Assembly: GCF_901538265.1 (NCBI RefSeq)
Contig: NZ_LR593886.1
Coordinates: 6,655,738-6,719,737 of the forward strand
DNA from: Gemmata massiliana
GTDB lineage: Bacteria; Planctomycetota; Planctomycetia; Gemmatales; Gemmataceae
Length of the DNA stretch: 64,000 bases
Direction: 5' to 3'
Under the pieces are notes generated by a model, which was not told where the DNA came from, did no database searches, and worked only from the letters and a program-made list of their open reading frames with translations. The position numbers were made by a program, and so were the translations under genes. How positions within the stretch are numbered: the first letter of the stretch is position 1; each line of letters opens with the position of its first letter. Below, piece by piece: positions 24,417-33,446 of this stretch.

Positions 24417-26324
24417 ATGCGATCACTGTTAGCGCTCGCCTCTCTCGCGATCTGCGCCAGCCCCAGTCTGGCGCAGCCGGATAAGAAAACGGACTTCGCA
24501 CACAACATCGTTCCGATCCTCAAAGCGAAGTGCGCGAAGTGCCACACGAACGGCACTTACAAGGGCGGCGTGTCGTTCGATACGCGCGAGGAGCTGCTGA
24601 AATCGAAAGCCGCGGTGCCAGGGAAATCGGCCGCGAGCGAGATCATCAAGTTCGTCACGTCCACCGATAAGGACACGCGGATGCCCCCGCAGGGCGATCC
24701 CCTGAGCGCGAAGGAGATCGCGGCGCTCACGAAGTGGATCGATGACGGTCTGCCGTGGGAGCCGGGGTTCAGTTTCAAGCCCGCCACTTACGTCGCGCCG
24801 CTCAAGCCGCGGAAGGTCGCGCTCCCGCCCGCGAAACCGGGGCGCGAGCACCCGATCGACCGCATCATCGACTCCTACTTCGCCAAGAACAAGGTGACCG
24901 CGCCGGAACCACTCGACGACGCAGCGTTCGCCCGGCGCGTCTACTTCGACCTGATCGGGCTCCCGCCGGCCGCCGGGGAACTGGAAGCGTTCGTGACGAG
25001 TAAGAGCGCCAACAAGCGTACCGATCTGGTGAACAAACTGCTCGCGGAAGACCGCTCTTATACGGACCACTGGCTCGCGTTCTGGAATGATGCGTTCCGC
25101 AACGAGTACCGCGGAACCGGGTACATCGACGGCGGGCGCAAGCAGATCACCGCGTGGCTGTACAAGTCGCTCCTGGAGAACAAGCCCTACGACAAGTTCA
25201 CGCGCGAGCTGATTAGCCCGAACCCGAGTTCCGAGGGCTTCGTCAAGGGCATCAAGTGGCGCGGGGAAGTGAACGCCAGCCAAATCGTGGAGCTCCAGTT
25301 CTCCCAGAACATCGGGCAGGTGTTCTTCGGCGCGAACCTCAAGTGCGCGTCGTGCCACGACAGCTTCATCGACTCGTGGAAGCTCGACGACGCTTACGGG
25401 CTGGCGGCCGTGATCGCCGACAAGCCACTCACGGTCCACCGGTGCGACAAGCCGATCGGCCGGACCGCGAGCGCGAAGTTCCTGTTCCCGGAACTCGGCT
25501 CCATCGACGCGACCGCCCCCAATGCCAAGCGCCTCGAGCAACTTGCAGCACTGGTGACGCACCCGGACAACGGGCGGTTCACCCGCACGATGGCCAACAG
25601 AATTTGGCACCGACTGATGGGGCACGGGATCGTTCACCCGGTCGACGTGATGGGCAACAAGCCGTGGAGCGAAGACCTCCTCGATTACCTCGCGGTCTAC
25701 TTCGCGGAGAACGGCTACGACCTCAAAAAGCTGATGGCGCACATCGCGACCTCGCAGACGTACCAGGCGAAGGCGGTGCCGCTCGAAAAGGAGATCACCG
25801 GCGACGGTTTCGTATTCCGCGGACCCGAACTGAAGCGCCTCAGCGCGGAGCAGTTCACCGACGCGATCTGGATGCTGACCGCTACTGCGCCCGCGAAGCA
25901 GTCGACCGCGTTCCCGGGCGCGCTTCCGCCCTTCCCGGCCGGCGCGCCAAAGGAGCGGCAATTCGTCCGCACCACGCTGGTGGACTGCGACCCGCTCATG
26001 CGCTCGCTCGGGCGCCCCAACCGCGAGCAAGTGGTCACCACGCGCCCGGACCAGTTGTCCACGCTCCAGGCGCTGGACCTCGCGAACGGCCAGATCCTCA
26101 CGACCACGCTCGAACGCGGAGCGACCAACATCCTGAACGCGAACGCAAAACTGTCGCCCGACGAACTCGCGGATTGGGTCTTCCTGCGGGCACTCGCGCG
26201 AAAGCCGAATGCGAACGAGCGCGCCGCGGCGAAATCGCTTCTGGGCGCGAAGCCGGCGCCCGAGAGCGTCGCCGACCTGCTATGGGCCGTCGTGATGCTG
26301 CCCGAATTCCAACTCGTCCGCTGA
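24417..26324 (+). CDS. PSCyt1 cytochrome c / DUF1549 / DUF1553 protein
   Basis: 635 residues with signal peptide (MRSLLALASLAICASPSLAQ). The N-terminal planctomycete cytochrome c domain (PSCyt1) has the haem motif CAKCH (Cys39, Cys42, His43), followed by the DUF1549 region (DRIIDSYFAKNKV, ARRVYFDLIGLPPA, HWLAFWNDAFRNEYRGTGY). A second CxxCH (CASCHDSF) lies near the middle, and the DUF1553 region (FTRTMANRIWHRLMGHGIV, PDQLSTLQALDLANG) ends the protein. Such proteins are exported, and their genes are nearly always followed by a DUF1501 gene, as here (11-base gap). Biochemical role unproven; proposed links are to polysaccharide breakdown or redox at the planctomycete envelope. Confidence 0.95.
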   Translation: MRSLLALASLAICASPSLAQPDKKTDFAHNIVPILKAKCAKCHTNGTYKGGVSFDTREELLKSKAAVPGKSAASEIIKFVTSTDKDTRMPPQGDPLSAKEIAALTKWIDDGLPWEPGFSFKPATYVAPLKPRKVALPPAKPGREHPIDRIIDSYFAKNKVTAPEPLDDAAFARRVYFDLIGLPPAAGELEAFVTSKSANKRTDLVNKLLAEDRSYTDHWLAFWNDAFRNEYRGTGYIDGGRKQITAWLYKSLLENKPYDKFTRELISPNPSSEGFVKGIKWRGEVNASQIVELQFSQNIGQVFFGANLKCASCHDSFIDSWKLDDAYGLAAVIADKPLTVHRCDKPIGRTASAKFLFPELGSIDATAPNAKRLEQLAALVTHPDNGRFTRTMANRIWHRLMGHGIVHPVDVMGNKPWSEDLLDYLAVYFAENGYDLKKLMAHIATSQTYQAKAVPLEKEITGDGFVFRGPELKRLSAEQFTDAIWMLTATAPAKQSTAFPGALPPFPAGAPKERQFVRTTLVDCDPLMRSLGRPNREQVVTTRPDQLSTLQALDLANGQILTTTLERGATNILNANAKLSPDELADWVFLRALARKPNANERAAAKSLLGAKPAPESVADLLWAVVMLPEFQLVR

Positions 26325-26335
26325 CGGAGGCCGAT

Positions 26336-27772
26336 ATGACCACACGCGAACTCTCTCGCCGCGAATACCTGCATGCCATGACAGCGGCCGGCCTCGCGAC
26401 CATCGCGGGCAGCGAACCGCGTTTGCGCGCCACAGACCAAGTCGCGCACCCCAAGCCCACCGCCGATACTTGCATTCTCCTCTGGATGGCCGGCGGAATG
26501 GGGGCGCCGGACACGTTCGATCCGAAGCGCTACACCAAGTTCGAGGTCGGCGTCCCGGTGGACAAGATCCTGTCCACGTTCCCAGCCATCGACACGGTCG
26601 TGGACAACATCAAGTTCACCGAGGGACTGGAACACGTCGCGAAGGTGATCGACCGCGGGACGCTCATTCGGTCGCACGTGGTCGCGGACCTGGGTAACAT
26701 CCTGCACTCGCGCCACCAGTACCACTGGCACACCGGGTACGTCCCGCCGCAAACGGTCGCGTGCCCGCACGTCGGGTCGTGGATGGCCCGTGTGCTCGGC
26801 CCGCGCAATCCCGCCATTCCGCCGTTCATCAACATCGGGCAGCGGCTCGAAGGGCACGGCGAATCGGAAGAACTGAAGGCGTTCACCACGGGCGGGTTCT
26901 TCGGCACCGAGTTCGGGCCGTTCAATCTCCCCTTCCCGGACGACGCCGTGAACGCGGTCCGGCCGCCCAAGGGCATGACGCCCGAGCGGTTCTCCGCGCG
27001 CCACGAAAAGTTCAAGGAACTGCTAAAAGCCTCACCCGTGGGCGAGATGGCCAGCGACCACCACCACGAGTCGATGCTCAAGTCCATTGAGAACGCGCAC
27101 CGGTTGCTCACGAGCAAGGAGCGCGATGCCTTCGACATCACCAAAGAGCCGAAGGCGAGTTACGACAAGTACAACACCGGGCGGTTCGGATTGGGGTGCC
27201 TGCTCGCCCGGCGCCTGGCAGAGTCCGGGGCGCGCTTCATCGAGGTGACGACCGAGTACGTGCCGTTCCTCCACTGGGACACGCACGAGAACGGCCACAC
27301 CACCTACACCCGTATGAAGAAGGAAATCGACCGCCCCATCGCCCAACTGATCCTCGACCTGGAGCAGCGCGGGATGCTCGACCGCACGCTCGTCGTCCTG
27401 GCAAGCGAGTTCAGCCGGGACATGATGATCGAGGGCGTACCGGGCAGCACGGCGAAGGACCAGTCCCTCGCGAAAGCCGAAAAACTCGGCGAACTGAAGC
27501 ACTACGGGCTGCACCGGCACTTCACCGGCTCCGGGTCGGTGCTGATGTTCGGCGGCGGGATCAAGAAGGGCTTGCTCTACGGCGAAACGGCCGCGGAGCG
27601 GCCGCTCGTCACAACGAAGAACCCGGTCAGCATCCGCGACCTGCACGCGACCATCTTCCACGCGATGGGGATCTCGCCGAAGACCGCGTTCGACGTCGAG
27701 AAGCGCCCGTTCTACGCGACCGAAGACGGTAAGGGGAAACCCGTCATGGACCTGTTCGCGCGCGGGAAGTGA
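26336..27772 (+). CDS. DUF1501 protein (sulfatase-like fold), Tat-type signal
   Basis: 478 residues. The N-terminus SRREYLHAMTAAGLATIAG resembles a twin-arginine signal. The body matches DUF1501, a family related to alkaline phosphatase/sulfatase folds: CILLWMAGGMGAPDTFDPK, HSRHQYHWHTGYVPP, TTEYVPFLHWDTHENG, VLASEFSRD and IRDLHATIFHAMGI. ATG 26336 has GGAGG six bases upstream, 11 bases after the previous stop codon, so the two genes are an operon. The frame is open much further upstream, but that stretch is only the shadow of the previous gene. Exported; partner of the PSCyt1 protein; substrate unknown. Confidence 0.95.
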   Translation: MTTRELSRREYLHAMTAAGLATIAGSEPRLRATDQVAHPKPTADTCILLWMAGGMGAPDTFDPKRYTKFEVGVPVDKILSTFPAIDTVVDNIKFTEGLEHVAKVIDRGTLIRSHVVADLGNILHSRHQYHWHTGYVPPQTVACPHVGSWMARVLGPRNPAIPPFINIGQRLEGHGESEELKAFTTGGFFGTEFGPFNLPFPDDAVNAVRPPKGMTPERFSARHEKFKELLKASPVGEMASDHHHESMLKSIENAHRLLTSKERDAFDITKEPKASYDKYNTGRFGLGCLLARRLAESGARFIEVTTEYVPFLHWDTHENGHTTYTRMKKEIDRPIAQLILDLEQRGMLDRTLVVLASEFSRDMMIEGVPGSTAKDQSLAKAEKLGELKHYGLHRHFTGSGSVLMFGGGIKKGLLYGETAAERPLVTTKNPVSIRDLHATIFHAMGISPKTAFDVEKRPFYATEDGKGKPVMDLFARGK

Positions 27773-27794
27773 TCCATCAATCCAACACGACCTT

Positions 27795-28655
27795 TCACCA
27801 ATCCCCCAGAATTTCTCCACCGTTCGGGGTGACCGCACCCCAATAAACAGAGGGCGAAACACTCGGGGAAACGGTTCGGACGCTGCCGTCTAATACCCCG
27901 GTAATCATCCCACTTGCGTGCGGAGTTTGTAGGACGCGGTAATCGCACTGGTTCAACAACGGAGCGGCCTGAAACGTGAAACCGGGAACCGACGGGCCAG
28001 TCCCATTCGGCCCCATGACCGGTTTTACATCCGCAACGAGCGGATCGGCAAAAGCCGCCCGGCGAAGCGGAGGTTTGCTGCACGGAAAAACGTACCCTTG
28101 GCTATCCAAACAGGGGAACCAGGGCATTGCCCATTCACTCGGGACAGAACCGCACTGCGCGTACCTCTCACCATAAGCGATCGTATTGGAACTCCCGTCG
28201 GGGCACCCCGCCGGTAATCGCGTTCCCACTCGCAGCACTTGGTAGTTCGCGGCGAAGCTGATGTTGCCGTAGAAATCCTCGACTGGGTCTGGATGTGTGA
28301 CGAGCAGGCTCGGATCCGCGGGGGATTGGTACGCTACCACGAACTGAAAGGGGTTATTCGGATTCCGGACCAACGTGTTTTGGGTTTCCAGATACGGCAG
28401 GAGTAATTCAAAAGGCGATTTACTCGGAACTAAAGGCATGGGCGATCCGTACCCGGGCAGAACCTCATCGCTTACCGTTACGAAATTGTGTGTGGCCAAA
28501 ACCACCTGCTTCATCCGGTTCACACTCTGCATCCGAACGGCCGCAGCACGAACTTTTTGAACCGCCGGAATCAACAGCCCGATCAGAATTCCAATAACGG
28601 CGATCACGACCAGGGTCTCGATCAGTGTGAAGCCACAGTTTCGGCGGTACAGCAT
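27795..28655 (-). CDS. DUF1559 prepilin-like protein (second copy)
   Basis: 286 residues with a prepilin N-terminus [20 protein letters not shown] (cleavage expected before Phe, Glu at +5), then [20 protein letters not shown] as usual for DUF1559. The late signature [17 protein letters not shown] contains the H-x-DG element. ATG 28655 has an AAGGGGA ribosome-binding site. Inner-membrane pseudopilin-like protein of unknown role. Ends 22 bases from the convergent DUF1501 gene. Confidence 0.92.
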   Translation of the reverse strand: MLYRRNCGFTLIETLVVIAVIGILIGLLIPAVQKVRAAAVRMQSVNRMKQVVLATHNFVTVSDEVLPGYGSPMPLVPSKSPFELLLPYLETQNTLVRNPNNPFQFVVAYQSPADPSLLVTHPDPVEDFYGNISFAANYQVLRVGTRLPAGCPDGSSNTIAYGERYAQCGSVPSEWAMPWFPCLDSQGYVFPCSKPPLRRAAFADPLVADVKPVMGPNGTGPSVPGFTFQAAPLLNQCDYRVLQTPHASGMITGVLDGSVRTVSPSVSPSVYWGAVTPNGGEILGDW

Positions 28656-28868
28656 TTGATTTCCCCTTGGCCGATGAGCCCCATCACGAGCAGGACTAAT
28701 ACGAGGGTAGGGAAGTCTCTGTCAAGCTACGTCGAAACACCGACCACCTATTCAAAACCGCATTTTTGATCCCATAATGGTCCGCATCTCCCACGAATAG
28801 ACACCCGATCTGCCCGCCGGGGCGGATAATGGAAGTGCCGCGCGCCAGTTACCAACCGGTATAATCCC

Positions 28869-29558
28869 ATGCGAGCCACGCTGATGTGGGCCGTTCCGCT
28901 CGTGCTGGTTGTCGCCTACTTGCTGATCGCAAAAGTCATTACCCGCGAACCGCCAATGGTATCGGAAAACTTCCCCGTTCTCGATCCCGACGACGTCGGT
29001 GCAACACCGGCGGCCCCCGCGACCACCGAAGTGGCCACCTTCGGGTCCGGGTGTTTCTGGTGTACCGAGGCCGTGTTCCTTCAGATGAAGGGCGTGCAAA
29101 AAGTCGTGTCCGGCTACAGCGGCGGGCACGTTCCCAACCCGACCTACGAGCAGATCTGCTCCGGGCGCACAGGCCACGCGGAAGTGGTTCAGGTCACGTT
29201 CGACCCGTCCGTGGTGTCGTTCGCGGAACTGCTCGAAGTGTTCTGGCGGTCGCACGACCCGACCACGCTGAACCGACAGGGACACGACGTCGGCACGCAG
29301 TACCGGTCCGCCGTCTTCTACCACTCCGAACGGCAGAAGCGACTTGCCGAGCGGTACAAGGAGAAGATCGACGCCGCGGGTGTGTTCCCGGTCCCGATCG
29401 TCACTCAAATCGTGCCGTTCACCGAGTTCTTCTCCGCGGAAGCGTACCACCAGGACTACTACGCCAACAACACGCAGCAACCGTACTGCCGCGCGGTCAT
29501 CGGCCCCAAGGTCGAGAAACTGCGTAAAGTGTTTCACGACCGACTGAAGGGCGAGTAA
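28869..29558 (+). CDS. msrA: Membrane-anchored peptide methionine sulfoxide reductase A
   Basis: 229 residues. A single N-terminal membrane helix (WAVPLVLVVAYLLIAKVI) and a linker precede a full MsrA domain: GSGCFWCTEAVF with catalytic Cys62, GYSGGHVPNPTYEQICSGRT, GHAEVVQVTFDP, HDPTTLNRQGHDVGTQYRS and EAYHQDYYANN. MsrA reduces methionine-S-sulfoxide in proteins using thioredoxin. The N-terminal anchor implies that it repairs proteins at or outside the inner membrane. Upstream of the ATG there is no good ribosome-binding site. Confidence 0.95.
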   Translation: MRATLMWAVPLVLVVAYLLIAKVITREPPMVSENFPVLDPDDVGATPAAPATTEVATFGSGCFWCTEAVFLQMKGVQKVVSGYSGGHVPNPTYEQICSGRTGHAEVVQVTFDPSVVSFAELLEVFWRSHDPTTLNRQGHDVGTQYRSAVFYHSERQKRLAERYKEKIDAAGVFPVPIVTQIVPFTEFFSAEAYHQDYYANNTQQPYCRAVIGPKVEKLRKVFHDRLKGE

Positions 29559-29608
29559 CGTTTGGTTTTCTGGAGAAACGCGGAACAGGAACCAAACGCG
29601 AGGTGACG

Positions 29609-29920
29609 ATGACCCTGGCGAAGAAGAAAACGACGCCCGCGTTCCGGGCGCGCCTCCGGCAGTTGCGGGACGCCGTCGGGATCTCCCAAGTGCGAACAGC
29701 CAAGATCGTGGGCGTTCACATCGCGACGTACATGCGCTGGGAGCGCCTCGGCGAGACCGAACCGACGTTTTCGCAACTGTGCGTGCTGGCCGACACGTTC
29801 GGGGTTACGCTGAACGACTTCGTGACCGAGGCTCCGCCGGCCGAAACACCCGAACCGGAACCTGTGACCAAAGTACCCAAGAAAAAGGCCACCCCAAAAA
29901 AGGCAAAGGGCAAGAAGTAG
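29609..29920 (+). CDS. XRE-type HTH protein with a lysine-rich tail
   Basis: 103 residues. Residues about 10-72 form a Cro/CI-type helix-turn-helix (FRARLRQLRDAVGISQVRTA, IVGVHIATYMRWERLGETEP, FSQLCVLADTFGVTLNDF). The last 25 residues are a Pro/Glu linker and a basic tail (KVPKKKATPKKAKGKK) like those of histone H1-type or non-specific DNA-binding proteins. ATG 29609 has GAGG five bases upstream. It follows msrA by 50 bases and may be cotranscribed with it. Probably a DNA-binding regulator or chromatin-associated protein; target unknown. Confidence 0.8.
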   Translation: MTLAKKKTTPAFRARLRQLRDAVGISQVRTAKIVGVHIATYMRWERLGETEPTFSQLCVLADTFGVTLNDFVTEAPPAETPEPEPVTKVPKKKATPKKAKGKK

Positions 29921-29936
29921 CTCCGTAAACCGACGG

Positions 29937-31682
29937 TTAGCCTTTCTTCTCCTCGGGGGCCGTGTCGCCGAACAAATCGGCCCGAACCCGTTCACGTTCG
30001 CGGTCAATCTGCTCGGGCACGGCACCGAGTTCCCGGAGTACGGATTCGGTCATCGCCAGAGCCACCTCTCCCTCACCCGCGAACACCTCGTCCGCGCCGG
30101 CCTTCCGCAACTCGGCGCGCTCGCGCAAGTAGGCCGACCGCGCTAGCACCCGGATCTCCGGGTTCAGTTCGCGCGCCAGTCGAACCACTTCCTCAGCGCC
30201 CTTCAGCCCGGACGCACTGAGGATCAAGCTGCCGGCCCCGTTCAGGCCCGCTTCTTTCAGCGTATCTTGGCGCGCGGCGTCGCCGTACACCGCCGCGATG
30301 CCCTCGGAACGCAGCCGCCGGACCGTTTCCAGGTTCATTTCGATGATCGTGGGTACGATCCCGTTCTCCTTGAGGAGCCGGGCCAGCGTGCGCCCGACCG
30401 GGCCGTACCCGATGACCACTGCCCGGTAGCGCGGGTCCGCTTCCTCCGGCAGCACGGGATTGGTCCCACCGGGTCCGCGTCGTCGCGAGTTCAACAGGTG
30501 CCACAACCGCGGACGAGCCGCAGCCCACGCCTCGATCGGCCCAACAGCACGATAGAGGAGCGGGTTAACCGAGATCGAGACGATCGCCGCCGCAACCAGC
30601 GCGCTCGTGGCCTCGTCGGGCAGCACCTTCAGTTTGGTACCCAGCGCGGCCAGGATGAACGAGAACTCGCCGATCTGCCCGAGCGCCACTGCCACGGCGA
30701 TTGCGATCCGCACCGGGTACCCGAGTAGCAAGACGATCCCGATGGCCGCGAGCGGCTTGCCGATCATGACGACCGCGAGCGTCGCCAACACCACTAGCGG
30801 GGCGTCGATCAGGTAGTGCGGGTCGAACAACATCCCGACCGAAACGAAGAACAACACCGCGAACGCATCCCGCATCGGGAGCGCGTCGGACGCGGCGCGG
30901 AGGCTGAAATCGCTCCGGCCTACGATCATCCCCGCGAGGAACGCACCGAGGGCCATCGACACGCCAAACAGCATCGAGGAACCGACCGCGATCCCCAGTG
31001 CCACGACGAGCACGGTCAGAGTAAACAGTTCGCGTGAGCCGGTGTCGGCCACCCGGTTCAGGAGCCACGGAATGACCCGCCCGCCGACCGGCATGGCGAC
31101 GGCCATCAGCAGGCCGATTTTGATCACCGCCAGCCCAACAGCGAATGCGAGTCCGCCCTCAGAATTTCCAAATACGGGCGGGAGTAGAACCAGCACAAGC
31201 ACGGTGAAGATGTCCTCAACGACCAGCCACCCGATCGCAATGTGCCCCGTCGGAGTGTGAAGTTCGTTGGCATCCGACAACACCCGAGTCAGCACCACGG
31301 TACTCGCGACCGAGAGCGCTAGCCCGAACACCACACCGGCCGACGCCCCCCACCCCAGCGACAGCGCCACAACCGCCCCCAGCAGGGTCGCTACCAGACT
31401 TTGAACGATCGCCCCGGGAAGCGCGATCCGGCGGACCGCGAGTAGCTCATCGAAATGGAAGTGAAGCCCGACCCCGAACATGAGCAGGATGACCCCGATC
31501 TCGGCCATCTGTTCGGCCAAGTGCTTATCGGCAACGAAGCCCGGTGTGTGCGGCCCGACCACGATACCAGCTAACAAGTAACCGACGATGGGAGAGAGAC
31601 CGATCCGGTGCGTGACGTAACCAAACGCCAGCGCTACAGTGAGTCCGAAGGTAAGGGTAAGTATCAGTTCCGTGTCGTGCAT
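29937..31682 (-). CDS. CPA2 cation/proton antiporter with TrkA-N domain (KefB-type)
   Basis: 581 residues. About 12 membrane helices of the Na+/H+ exchanger fold cover residues 1-390, starting MHDTELILTLTFGLTVALAF and including GYLLAGIVVGPHTPGF and WLVVEDIFTVLVLVLLPP. A TrkA-N nucleotide-binding domain follows (about 425-545: VVIGYGPVGRTLARLLKENG, IAAVYGDAARQDTL) with a short C-terminal tail. The type exports K+ or Na+ in exchange for protons, gated by NAD(H) or glutathione adducts. The ATG at 31682 begins just before the first helix; the frame is open upstream to 32063, but that part is not membrane-protein-like and is AT-rich. Confidence 0.92.
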   Translation of the reverse strand: MHDTELILTLTFGLTVALAFGYVTHRIGLSPIVGYLLAGIVVGPHTPGFVADKHLAEQMAEIGVILLMFGVGLHFHFDELLAVRRIALPGAIVQSLVATLLGAVVALSLGWGASAGVVFGLALSVASTVVLTRVLSDANELHTPTGHIAIGWLVVEDIFTVLVLVLLPPVFGNSEGGLAFAVGLAVIKIGLLMAVAMPVGGRVIPWLLNRVADTGSRELFTLTVLVVALGIAVGSSMLFGVSMALGAFLAGMIVGRSDFSLRAASDALPMRDAFAVLFFVSVGMLFDPHYLIDAPLVVLATLAVVMIGKPLAAIGIVLLLGYPVRIAIAVAVALGQIGEFSFILAALGTKLKVLPDEATSALVAAAIVSISVNPLLYRAVGPIEAWAAARPRLWHLLNSRRRGPGGTNPVLPEEADPRYRAVVIGYGPVGRTLARLLKENGIVPTIIEMNLETVRRLRSEGIAAVYGDAARQDTLKEAGLNGAGSLILSASGLKGAEEVVRLARELNPEIRVLARSAYLRERAELRKAGADEVFAGEGEVALAMTESVLRELGAVPEQIDRERERVRADLFGDTAPEEKKG

Positions 31683-31789
31683 AGGCCCACATGTACCGTA
31701 TGGCAAAACGAATGTGTATCGGAAACCGATCCCGACATGGGACCAAATCCTGGCCGCGCTGTTCAAATACTGAACACACGAATCCACCC

Positions 31790-32119
31790 TTAATAACCGG
31801 GGATTCGTCCAGCGCCACTCGGAATTAAGCCGTAAACAGCCAGAATCCACGGCCCGTACCGCACCAGTGCAAACGAGTTGCCGTCTCTCAAAAGAGCACA
31901 AAATACGCACCGGATGACGACCTCCGGTTCGCGGTGTGACTGACAACCGCGCTGACAATAAAGCCGCTCGTTCACCGCGGCATCCAAATTGCCCGTGTAC
32001 TCCTCTAATGACGGCAGAGCGCAGAGTGCCTGGACGAGATGTTTGGTAAGTTCGTGAAGCCAAATATGACCGGTGAGGCTTCGCTTCAACAAAGTATCAC
32101 ATTCGGCCGCACTTTGCAT
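31790..32119 (-). CDS. Possible small protein of unknown function
   Basis: 109 residues from ATG 32119 to a stop at 31790, starting MQSAAECDTLLKRSLTGHIW. It has several cysteines and mixed composition without repeats or membrane segments. No ribosome-binding site is visible, base composition is AT-richer than that of the neighbours, and the family is not recognised, so it may be spurious. It occupies most of the 620-base gap between the antiporter and the DHH gene; apart from this nothing is seen there. Confidence 0.25.
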   Translation of the reverse strand: MQSAAECDTLLKRSLTGHIWLHELTKHLVQALCALPSLEEYTGNLDAAVNERLYCQRGCQSHREPEVVIRCVFCALLRDGNSFALVRYGPWILAVYGLIPSGAGRIPGY

Positions 32120-32301
32120 GCGGCCACAACTACTGATTAATCAACACCTTCGGCGAATATCGGGGCGAGAATCCCCATCCGCGCTTGGCAACGCGGACCC
32201 CGCGAGGTAAAACGGTACCGGGCTTTGGAAGGCCCGTCGCCCCTCCCGACGGCCCCTTCACACGGATCGTGACGGGCCGGACGTTAATGAGGACGCCACC
32301 C

Positions 32302-33396
32302 ATGGCGCGTCGAAGCGCCGACCCCGAGAGTACTAGCACGAAAACGTCTTCCGGTTTACGCAGGTCGGACCGATTCCTTCTCGGTCTCAACTCGTTCGAT
32401 CGGGTCGTTTTCGTCTCCCACGTTCAACCGGACCCGGACAGCCTGGGCAGCATGTTGGGCCTGGCCCACCTGGTCGAAACCCGCCTCGGTAAGCCCACCC
32501 TCATCACCCGCGACGGTCTCATCAGCCGGGCCGAGAACCGGGCACTCGTCGACGTCCTCAACCTCGACCTCGTCCCCATCGAAGACGTCGCGTGGGGCCA
32601 GAACGACGCGGTCGTGATGGTGGACAGCCAGCCCCGCACCGGGCGCCACACGTTCCCCGATTCGGTCCCTCTGTTCGCGGTCATCGACCACCACGATACC
32701 CCCGGCGACCTCGAAGGCGTCACGTTCACCGACATCCGCGCCACGCACGGCGCGACCTGCACGCTCGTCACCAAGTACCTGCTCGAACAGGGCGTGACGG
32801 TCCCGGAACGGGTCGCGACCGCTCTGCTCTACGGCATCGAGACGGAAGTTACGGGGTACCCGCGCGAGGCCAGCCCCGCGGACGATGCGGCCCTCATCGT
32901 CCTGTATCCGGTCGCGGACAAGGACGTGATCGCGCAGATCCGCAACGCCCGGCTCCCGCACAGCTACTTCGAGTGTACCCTCCAGGCGATGCAGAGTTCG
33001 TTCATCTACGACCGCCTGCTGCTGAGCTGGGTGAACCCGCTCCCGCTGCCGGAACAGGCGGCCGAAGTCGTGGACTTCATGATCCGCTTCGACCAGGTGG
33101 ACTACGCGGTGTGCGGCGGCGTGTACGAAGACGCCCTCATCCTCTCCGTGCGCGCCTCGATCGAGAACGCGCGCGCGGGCGAGATCTTGCGCCAGGTTGT
33201 GGGCAAACTCGGGCGCGCCGGCGGACACGACCGGCGCGCGGGTGGGAGCATCCCGCTTTCGAGCACCGCACCCAGCGCCATTGAGGACATCCAGGCCGAA
33301 CTCCGGCGCCGGTTCCTCAAGGCGCTCAAGATCGAGGACACGCGCGGCCAGCGCCTCGTCCCGCTCCGCGACATGCTCCAGAACTTGCAGTCGTAA
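32302..33396 (+). CDS. DHH-family phosphoesterase (NrnA/RecJ-like)
   Basis: 364 residues. DHH domain: VFVSHVQPDPDSLGSMLGLA (metal-binding Asp residues), VVMVDSQPRTG, and the signature VIDHHDTPGD; then a linker and a DHHA1 domain with GRAGGHDRRAGGSIPL. This is the layout of NrnA-type enzymes, which degrade short RNA oligonucleotides or pAp, and of cyclic-dinucleotide phosphodiesterases without extra domains. ATG 32302 follows TGAGGA; ATGs at 32287 and further upstream are weaker. Cytoplasmic, metal dependent. The sppA gene follows after 50 bases on the same strand. Confidence 0.88.
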   Translation: MARRSADPESTSTKTSSGLRRSDRFLLGLNSFDRVVFVSHVQPDPDSLGSMLGLAHLVETRLGKPTLITRDGLISRAENRALVDVLNLDLVPIEDVAWGQNDAVVMVDSQPRTGRHTFPDSVPLFAVIDHHDTPGDLEGVTFTDIRATHGATCTLVTKYLLEQGVTVPERVATALLYGIETEVTGYPREASPADDAALIVLYPVADKDVIAQIRNARLPHSYFECTLQAMQSSFIYDRLLLSWVNPLPLPEQAAEVVDFMIRFDQVDYAVCGGVYEDALILSVRASIENARAGEILRQVVGKLGRAGGHDRRAGGSIPLSSTAPSAIEDIQAELRRRFLKALKIEDTRGQRLVPLRDMLQNLQS

Positions 33397-33446
33397 TCGC
33401 CGCCCACGTTCCAGACCGGGACCGTAACTGACTTGGAACGCGGAAC

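Noticed and set aside
25256-26335. N-terminal extension of the DUF1501 protein (frame open 1080 bases upstream).
   Set aside because: The extension overlaps the cytochrome-c gene in another frame and has shadow composition; ATG 26336 has a strong ribosome-binding site and yields a signal peptide.
28860-28865. TATAAT four bases before the msrA start codon.
   Set aside because: A promoter there would begin transcription inside the gene; there is no matching -35 box. Taken as coincidence.
31683-32063. N-terminal extension of the cation antiporter.
   Set aside because: The extra 127 residues are not membrane-like, the DNA is AT-rich, and antiporters begin just before the first helix as the ATG at 31682 does.
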